36,670 nucleotides of DNA from Stenotrophomonas cyclobalanopsidis (GTDB lineage Bacteria; Pseudomonadota; Gammaproteobacteria; Xanthomonadales; Xanthomonadaceae): contig NZ_VYKI01000008.1 of NCBI RefSeq assembly GCF_008710035.1, forward strand, positions 1 to 36,670, read 5' to 3'. The number at the start of each line of letters is the position of its first letter. Within the stretch, counting starts at the first letter, position 1. Both the position numbers and the translations under genes were made by a program. The notes under the pieces were generated by a model. That model saw only the letters and a program-made list of their open reading frames with translations. It was not told where the DNA came from and did not search any database. This document shows positions 31,897-36,670 of this stretch, one piece after another.

Positions 31897-32535
31897 ATGG
31901 CGATCGACGATCTGCTCGACGAGCACGAACAAAGTGAACGTGTCCGCAGCTGGCTGCGGAAGAATGGCGCCAGCATCCTCGGTGGCGTAGCGATCGCCAT
32001 CGGCGCCATTGCCGGCTGGCAGTGGTACCAGACCAACCAGGGCGGCAAGCTGGCCTCGGCCAATGTCGAGTACCAGAAGGCGCTGGTTGGCCTGCAGGGC
32101 AACAAGCTGGATGACGCGGCAAAGGCGGTCAAGGCGCTGGAGGCTGGTCCGTCCAGCATCTACGGCGATCTGGCGGCCCTGCAGCTGGCCAAGGCCCAGG
32201 TCGACGCCGGCAAGAACGAAGAAGCACTGGCCACCCTGCGCGCCGTGAAGGTCGAAGGTGACCTGCAGCGTGTGGTTGACCAGCGCGTGGCCCGCCTGCT
32301 GGTGGCCACCGGCAAGAGCGACGAAGCGATCAAGCTGCTTGGCAGCGCCACCGACAGCGGCAGCCTGGAAATCCAGGGCGATGCGCTGCTGGCGCAGGGC
32401 AAGCGTGACGCGGCCCGTAAGCAGTATGAGAAGGCGCTTAAGACGCTGGACGTGGCAGCACCGCAGCGGCGTGTGCTGGAAACCAAGGTTATGGACGCTG
32501 GCGGCACCGTCGCCGCCCCTGCGGAGTCGGTTTGA
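31897..32535 (+). CDS. yfgM: YfgM-like SecYEG ancillary membrane protein
   Basis: The 212-residue protein begins MAIDDLLDEHEQSERVRSWLRKNG, has one membrane helix (ILGGVAIAIGAIAGWQWY, about 28-45), and a periplasmic TPR-like domain with repeated Ala-rich helices. In E. coli YfgM associates with the Sec translocon and the chaperone PpiD. The stop TGA shares its A with the bamB ATG (TGATG), so translation of the two is coupled. The tail AAPAESV is variable. Confidence 0.92.
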   Translation: MAIDDLLDEHEQSERVRSWLRKNGASILGGVAIAIGAIAGWQWYQTNQGGKLASANVEYQKALVGLQGNKLDDAAKAVKALEAGPSSIYGDLAALQLAKAQVDAGKNEEALATLRAVKVEGDLQRVVDQRVARLLVATGKSDEAIKLLGSATDSGSLEIQGDALLAQGKRDAARKQYEKALKTLDVAAPQRRVLETKVMDAGGTVAAPAESV

Positions 32536-33743
32536 TGAGTCAGAAGGTCATGATTACGCGCGTCGCCTCCGTCCTGCTGCTGGGCATGGCACTGACCGGC
32601 TGCAGCACCATGAAGGGCTGGTTCGCCGGTAAGGATGCCGCCGCCAAGAAGGCACAGGAGCCGGCCGAACTGGTCAAGTTCGAGCCGACCCTGAAGGTCA
32701 ACAAGGCCTGGTCGGTCAACCTGGGCAAGGGCGAGCGCCGCATCGGCGTGCGCCAGGGCCCGGCCGTGGCCAATGGCCATGTGTTCGCTGCGGCGATCAC
32801 CGGTGGCGTGCACGCCATCGACCTGCAGACCGGCAAGAAGGTCTGGACCTGGGAGCCGCAGAAGGAAAAGAAGAAGGCCAAGCTGCGCCTTTCCGGCGGC
32901 CCGGGTGTCGGCGAGAACCTGGTGGTCATCGGTACCCTCGATGGCCAGGTGATCGCGCTGGACATCAACGATGGCAGCGAGAAGTGGCGTGCCCGCGTGC
33001 CGGGCGAAGTGATCTCCGCCCCGGCGGTGTCGCAGGGCCTGGTGTTCGTGCGCAGCAATGATGGCCGCGTCACCGCGTTTGAAGCCTCCAACGGCACCCA
33101 GAAGTGGTTCAACCCCAGCGAGCTGCCGGCGCTGACCGTACGTGGCAACGCGCCGGTGGTCACCGGTCCGGGCGTGCTGTTCATCGGCAAGGATGACGGC
33201 GCTGTCGCCGCCCTGGCCATGCAGGACGGCCGCACCCTGTGGGACCAGACCGTGGGCAGCCCCGAAGGCCGTACCGAGCTGGACCGCATGGCCGACGTCG
33301 ACGGCGCGCCGGTGCTGGAAGGCAATACGCTGTTCGTGAGCAGCTTCAAGAACCAGACCATGGCCATCGAAGGCCCGACCGGTCGCCCGCTGTGGGCGCG
33401 CGACCACGGCGGTGCCGGTGGCGTGGCGGTGTCTTCGGGCAATGTGTTCGTTACCGACCCCAAGGGCGGCGTGTTCGGCCTGGACAAGGCCAGCGGCACC
33501 GCGATGTGGTCGCAGACCGGTCTGGCACGTCGTTCGCTGACCGGCCCTGCGCTGCAGGGGGATTACGTGGTCGTCGGTGACTACAAGGGATACCTGCATT
33601 GGCTGCAGGCCTCCGACGGCGCGATGGCGGCGCGGGCCAAGAGCGGCGGTGACGCCCTGCTGGCCCAGCCAATCGTCGTCGACGGGGTGCTGCTGGTGCA
33701 GAATGTTGATGGCAAGCTGACCGCATTCCGGTTGGCAAATTAA
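32535..33743 (+). CDS. bamB: outer-membrane assembly lipoprotein BamB
   Basis: This component of the BAM complex supports insertion of beta-barrel proteins. From ATG 32535 it has 402 residues with a lipoprotein signal ending GMALTGC (C23); the ATG at 32550 is an alternative. The mature part is an eight-bladed PQQ-like beta-propeller: repeated blocks such as GGVHAIDLQTGKKVWTWE, DGQVIALDINDGSEKWRARV, DGRVTAFEASNGTQKWF and GGVFGLDKASGTAMWS. It is coupled to yfgM and precedes der by 15 bp, the conserved order. Confidence 0.96.
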   Translation: MSQKVMITRVASVLLLGMALTGCSTMKGWFAGKDAAAKKAQEPAELVKFEPTLKVNKAWSVNLGKGERRIGVRQGPAVANGHVFAAAITGGVHAIDLQTGKKVWTWEPQKEKKKAKLRLSGGPGVGENLVVIGTLDGQVIALDINDGSEKWRARVPGEVISAPAVSQGLVFVRSNDGRVTAFEASNGTQKWFNPSELPALTVRGNAPVVTGPGVLFIGKDDGAVAALAMQDGRTLWDQTVGSPEGRTELDRMADVDGAPVLEGNTLFVSSFKNQTMAIEGPTGRPLWARDHGGAGGVAVSSGNVFVTDPKGGVFGLDKASGTAMWSQTGLARRSLTGPALQGDYVVVGDYKGYLHWLQASDGAMAARAKSGGDALLAQPIVVDGVLLVQNVDGKLTAFRLAN

Positions 33744-33758
33744 TACGGAGTAATCGCG

Positions 33759-35156
33759 ATGCTGCCTTTGGTCGCCCTGGTTGGACGGCCGAATGTCGGC
33801 AAGTCGACTATTTTCAATGCTTTGACCCGCACGCGTGACGCCCTGGTCCATGACCAGCCCGGCGTCACCCGCGACCGCAACTACGGCGTCTGCCGTCTGG
33901 ACGAGGACAACCATTTCCTCGTCGTGGACACCGGCGGTATTGCCGAGGAAGAGGAAGGCCTGGCCGGTGCCACCACGCGCCAGGCGCGCGCCGCCGCGGC
34001 CGAAGCCGATCTGATCCTGTTCGTCGTCGACGCCCGCGAGGGCACCTCGGCGATGGATGACGAGATCCTGGCATGGCTGCGCAAGCTGTCGCGCCCGACG
34101 CTGCTGCTGATCAACAAGATCGACGGCACCGACGAAGACACCGTCCGCTCGGAGTTCGCCCGGTATGGTTTCGGCGAAATGCTGACCGTGTCGGCCGCCC
34201 ATCGCCAGGGTCTGGATGACCTGATGGACGAAGTGATCCAGCGCCTGCCCGAAGAAGGCAGCGGCGAAGAGCTGGACAACGATCCAAACCGCATCCGCAT
34301 CGCCTTCGTCGGCCGCCCCAACGTGGGCAAGTCGACGCTGGTCAACCGCATCCTCGGCGAAGAACGCATGATCGCCTCGGACGTGCCGGGCACCACGCGC
34401 GATTCCATCGCCGTGGACCTGGAGCGTGACGGCCGCGAATACCGCCTGATCGATACCGCCGGCCTGCGCCGCCGTTCGCGCGTGGACGAGGTCGTCGAGA
34501 AGTTTTCGGTGGTCAAGACCATGCAGTCCATCGAGCAGTGCCAGGTGGCCGTGCTGATGCTGGACGCCACCGAGGGCGTGACCGACCAGGACGCCACCGT
34601 GCTGGGCGCGGTGCTGGATGCCGGCCGTGCGCTGGTCATCGCCATCAACAAGTGGGATGGCCTGACCGAATACCAGCGTGAGCAGGCGGAAACGATGCTG
34701 TCGCTGCGCCTGGGCTTCGTGCCGTGGGCCGAGTCGGTGCGCATTTCCGCCAAGCATGGTTCGGGCCTGCGTGAGCTGTTCCGTGCGGTGCACCGCGCGC
34801 ACGAATCGGCCAACAAGACCTTCACCACCAGCGAAGTGAACAAGGCGCTGGAAATGGCTTACGAGACCAACCCGCCGCCGACCATCCGCGGCCACGTCTC
34901 CAAGTTGCGTTATGTGCACCCGGCCGGCGCCAACCCGCCGACCTTCATCGTGCACGGTACGCGCCTGAAGGAGCTGCAGGAGTCGTACAAGCGCTATCTG
35001 GAGAACTTCTTCCGCAAGCGCTTCAAGCTGATCGGCACGCCGGTGAGCTTCATCTTCCGCGAGGGTACCAACCCGTACGAGGGCAAGAAGAACGTCCTCA
35101 CCGAGCGGCAGGTCAAGGCCAAGCGGCGCTTGATGAAGCACGTCAAGGGCAAGTGA
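33759..35156 (+). CDS. der: ribosome biogenesis GTPase Der (EngA)
   Basis: Essential tandem GTPase for 50S subunit maturation. The 465 residues include two G domains, each with P-loop [10 protein letters not shown] (about residues 8-17 and 185-194). The first has DTGG and NKIDG, the second [15 protein letters not shown] and NKWDG. A KH-like C-terminal domain begins about 355 ([26 protein letters not shown]) and ends in the basic tail [16 protein letters not shown]. Full length. It is the last gene of the ndk-der block. Confidence 0.98.
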   Translation: MLPLVALVGRPNVGKSTIFNALTRTRDALVHDQPGVTRDRNYGVCRLDEDNHFLVVDTGGIAEEEEGLAGATTRQARAAAAEADLILFVVDAREGTSAMDDEILAWLRKLSRPTLLLINKIDGTDEDTVRSEFARYGFGEMLTVSAAHRQGLDDLMDEVIQRLPEEGSGEELDNDPNRIRIAFVGRPNVGKSTLVNRILGEERMIASDVPGTTRDSIAVDLERDGREYRLIDTAGLRRRSRVDEVVEKFSVVKTMQSIEQCQVAVLMLDATEGVTDQDATVLGAVLDAGRALVIAINKWDGLTEYQREQAETMLSLRLGFVPWAESVRISAKHGSGLRELFRAVHRAHESANKTFTTSEVNKALEMAYETNPPPTIRGHVSKLRYVHPAGANPPTFIVHGTRLKELQESYKRYLENFFRKRFKLIGTPVSFIFREGTNPYEGKKNVLTERQVKAKRRLMKHVKGK

Positions 35157-35161
35157 TCCAC

Positions 35162-35190
35162 GAAAGGGCGGCCGCAGGGCCGCCTTCTTC
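35162..35190 (+). terminator. terminator-like hairpin after der
   Basis: AAGG(G)CGGCC pairs with GGCCGCCTT (about 35164-35187) with one bulged G, followed by TTCTTC. The T tract is imperfect, so strength is uncertain, but position right after the der stop fits the operon end. Confidence 0.65.
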
Positions 35191-35192
35191 GT

Positions 35193-35273
35193 GTAGAGCC
35201 GAGCCCATGCTCGGCTCATTGCCCGGCAGATCCCTGCGTGCCGCTGCGCTCGCCGGGCATGGCCCGGCGCTAC
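35193..35273. repeat. SMAG-type REP pair downstream of der
   Basis: GTAGAGCCGAGCCCATGCTC.. (35193-35217) and, in opposite orientation, CGCCGGGCATGGCCCGGCG ending CTAC (35251-35273). The second palindrome and its CCGCTGCGCT flank are identical to the copy near 12985-13017. Confidence 0.9.
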
Positions 35274-35274
35274 C

Positions 35275-35343
35275 GACGGGGAAACCGGCGGGGGAACCGG
35301 CGGGGGAAACCGGCGGAGGAAACCGACGGGGAAACCGGCGGGG
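35275..35343. repeat. 12/13-bp tandem repeat array (5.5 copies)
   Basis: Consecutive units at 35275-35286, 35287-35298, 35299-35311, 35312-35324, 35325-35336 and a partial one to 35343 follow GRCGGGGGAAACC or forms one base shorter. The array lies between two REP pairs. Such arrays commonly vary in copy number between strains. Confidence 0.93.
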
Positions 35344-35426
35344 TAGAGTCGACTGTCAGTCGACTACCGCGCGCAGCGCGGGGTTCCGCATTCCGCCAAG
35401 GGCAGTCGACCAACGGTCGACTCTAC
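35343..35426. repeat. third REP pair (GTAGAGTCGAC type)
   Basis: GTAGAGTCGACTGTCAGTCGAC begins at 35343. The facing palindrome GTCGACC-AAC-GGTCGAC ends CTCTAC at 35426. Between them is GCGCGCAGCGCGG, another dyad. With the preceding elements this fills the 310-bp der-moeB gap; a promoter for the next gene must lie near 35430-35460 but none is clear. Confidence 0.85.
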
Positions 35427-35466
35427 CGCGTCCACCCATGCCCGGTGGCCGTCCTACAATGGGTGC

Positions 35467-36600
35467 ATGAGCATTCCAGAGCTTTCCCCGCAGCAGGCGC
35501 GGGCGCGCGTGGCCCACGGTGCGGTGCTGATCGATGTGCGCCAGGCGCATGAGCGCGCGGGAGGCATGGCCGAGGGCGCGCGTGGCGTGGCCAAGGATGA
35601 CCTGCTGGCCGACCCGGCCGCGCACCTGCCGGCGCAGGGCCAGGACATCCTGCTGATCTGCCAGAGCGGCAAGCGATCGGCCGACGCGGCGCAGGCGCTG
35701 CTGGCCGCAGGTTATTCAAACGTAGCCTCCGTGGCTGGCGGAACGGTGGCCTGGCGCGAGCAGGGGCTGCCGCTGGTGCAGCCAATGCTGGATGCTGCTG
35801 ACCGCGACTTCTACGACCGCTACTCACGCCATCTGCTCTTGCCGCAGGTGGGCGAGGCTGGCCAGCGCCGCCTGCAGCAGTCGCGCGTGCTGGTGTTGGG
35901 CGCGGGTGGTCTGGGCGCGCCAGCCGGCTTCTATCTGGCGGCGGCCGGGGTAGGGCGCCTGCGTTTTGCCGACCACGACCGGGTCGAGCGCAGCAACCTG
36001 CATCGGCAGATCGTGCATACCGAGGCCAGCGTCGGCCAGCTGAAGGTCGATTCGGCACGCGAGCGGCTGCTGGCGTTGAATCCGTCGATTGAGGTCGAGG
36101 CCGTGCCCGAACGGGTGACCTCGGAGAACGTTGATCGCCTGCTGGAGGGCGTGGACGTGGCGCTGGACGGCTCGGATAACTTCCCGCTGCGCTACCTGCT
36201 CAACGACGCCTGCATCAAGCACGCGAAACCCATGGTCTATGCCGCCATCGAGCGCTTTGATGGGCAGGTAAGCGTGTTTGATGCGGGCCGCCAGCGTGGC
36301 GTGGCCCCGTGCTACCGCTGCCTGTTCCCCGAGCCGCCGCCGCCGGAGTTCGCGCCCAACTGTTCCGAGGCGGGCGTGCTGGGCGTGCTGCCCGGCCTGG
36401 CCGGGGTGCTGCAGGCGACCGAGGTGCTGAAGCTGCTGCTGGGCATCGGCGAGCCCCTGGTGGGGCGCCTTTTGCGCTTTGATGCGTTGGGCATGCGCTT
36501 CCGCGAAACCCGCATACAGCCAGATCCACAGTGCCCGGTGTGTGCGCCCGGCGTGCCGTTCCCCGGGTATATCGATTACGCCGCGTTCTGCCTTGGTTGA
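35467..36600 (+). CDS. moeB: rhodanese-MoeB/ThiF fusion (molybdopterin-synthase adenylyltransferase-like)
   Basis: The 377-residue protein joins an N-terminal rhodanese domain (about 5-105; IDVRQAHER, and active C65 in the loop CQSGKRS) to an E1-like adenylating domain. The latter has the start YDRYSRHLLLPQVGEAGQRRL, nucleotide loop GAGGLG (145-150), ADHDRVERSNLHRQ, GSDNFPLRYLLND, NCSEAGVLGVLPG, and a zinc site from C282-x2-C285 and C356-x2-C359. MoeB activates the C-terminal glycine of MoaD, and ThiF does the same for ThiS. A rhodanese domain suggests sulfur delivery by the same chain, as in eukaryotic MOCS3/Uba4, where the rhodanese is C-terminal. MoaD/ThiS partner genes are not adjacent, so the sulfur-carrier partner is uncertain. 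Confidence 0.93.
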   Translation: MSIPELSPQQARARVAHGAVLIDVRQAHERAGGMAEGARGVAKDDLLADPAAHLPAQGQDILLICQSGKRSADAAQALLAAGYSNVASVAGGTVAWREQGLPLVQPMLDAADRDFYDRYSRHLLLPQVGEAGQRRLQQSRVLVLGAGGLGAPAGFYLAAAGVGRLRFADHDRVERSNLHRQIVHTEASVGQLKVDSARERLLALNPSIEVEAVPERVTSENVDRLLEGVDVALDGSDNFPLRYLLNDACIKHAKPMVYAAIERFDGQVSVFDAGRQRGVAPCYRCLFPEPPPPEFAPNCSEAGVLGVLPGLAGVLQATEVLKLLLGIGEPLVGRLLRFDALGMRFRETRIQPDPQCPVCAPGVPFPGYIDYAAFCLG

Positions 36601-36605
36601 CCTCT

Positions 36606-36670
36606 GTAGAGTCGAGGGCCGCTAGCATACACCCGCGCGGGTGGGAAAAGGCATCGGAGCTAGGTCGACT
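36606..36670. repeat. partial GTAG-type repeat at window end
   Basis: GTAGAGTCGAGGGCCGCTAG starts at 36606, 6 bp after the moeB stop, and CCGCGCGGG follows at about 36632. The element is cut by the window edge. Confidence 0.5.

Noticed and set aside
32160..35219. Long minus-strand open frame opposite yfgM, bamB and der
   Set aside because: Crosses three conserved genes and has the shadow composition; no start context or motif supports it.
1..36670. tRNA, rRNA, replication origin, prophage or defence genes
   Set aside because: I looked for cloverleaf-type sequences, DnaA-box clusters, integrases and toxin or restriction genes and saw none.

Overview
The window looks like a chromosomal segment of a Stenotrophomonas species, probably of the S. 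maltophilia complex. The reasons are high GC with strong GC3 bias, xanthomonad-type gene content, and many short palindromes that begin with GTAG (GTAGAGCC.., GTAGCGCC.., GTAGAGTC..), the signature of the SMAG family of repetitive extragenic palindromes described in S. maltophilia. This assignment rests on reading alone; no database search was possible.

Region by region. (1) 1-980: the 5' part of an IS110-family transposase gene (minus strand, running off the window) and its structured non-coding end, followed by REP palindromes. (2) 981-1841: two small c-type cytochrome genes in one minus-strand operon. (3) 2048-9806: a three-gene RND efflux operon (lipoprotein adaptor plus two different RND pumps) with overlapping stop/start codons, ended by a strong intrinsic terminator at 10018-10060. 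A 55-bp copy of the operon's 3' end lies just before that terminator. (4) 10205-14464: a minus-strand cluster holding agmatine deiminase (aguA) and N-carbamoylputrescine amidase (aguB), which together convert agmatine to putrescine, followed by a GNAT acetyltransferase and a TraB-family membrane protein. A small secreted protein gene lies upstream. (5) 14614-14739: a zinc-independent form of ribosomal protein L36 with its own promoter and terminator. (6) 14937-23243: a long plus-strand block of cmk, rpsA, ihfB, lapA, lapB, a WecA/WbpL-type glycosyl-1-phosphate transferase, a WbpM/CapD-type sugar dehydratase and galU. It joins translation and nucleotide functions to LPS and surface-polysaccharide synthesis. 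(7) 23244-23716: a dense island of inverted repeats, a bidirectional terminator and a second type of REP. (8) 23717-28170: a minus-strand fatty-acid beta-oxidation operon: a PsrA-like TetR regulator, a FadN-type bifunctional enzyme and a FadA thiolase. A perfect PsrA-type operator (CAAAC-N4-GTTTG) sits in front of the regulator. (9) 28515-35156: ndk, rlmN, pilF, rodZ, yfgM, bamB, der, the conserved gammaproteobacterial cluster but without ispG and hisS between rodZ and yfgM. (10) 35157-36670: SMAG repeats, a 12/13-bp tandem repeat array, and a MoeB-like E1 enzyme with an N-terminal rhodanese domain.

Most of the window is conserved housekeeping. I found no clear wholly new system. The points most worth a second look are the candidate bridge RNA in the IS110 end, the unequal proton-relay residues of the paired RND pumps, the PsrA operator with a second palindrome upstream of it, and the repeat island at 23.2-23.7 kb.
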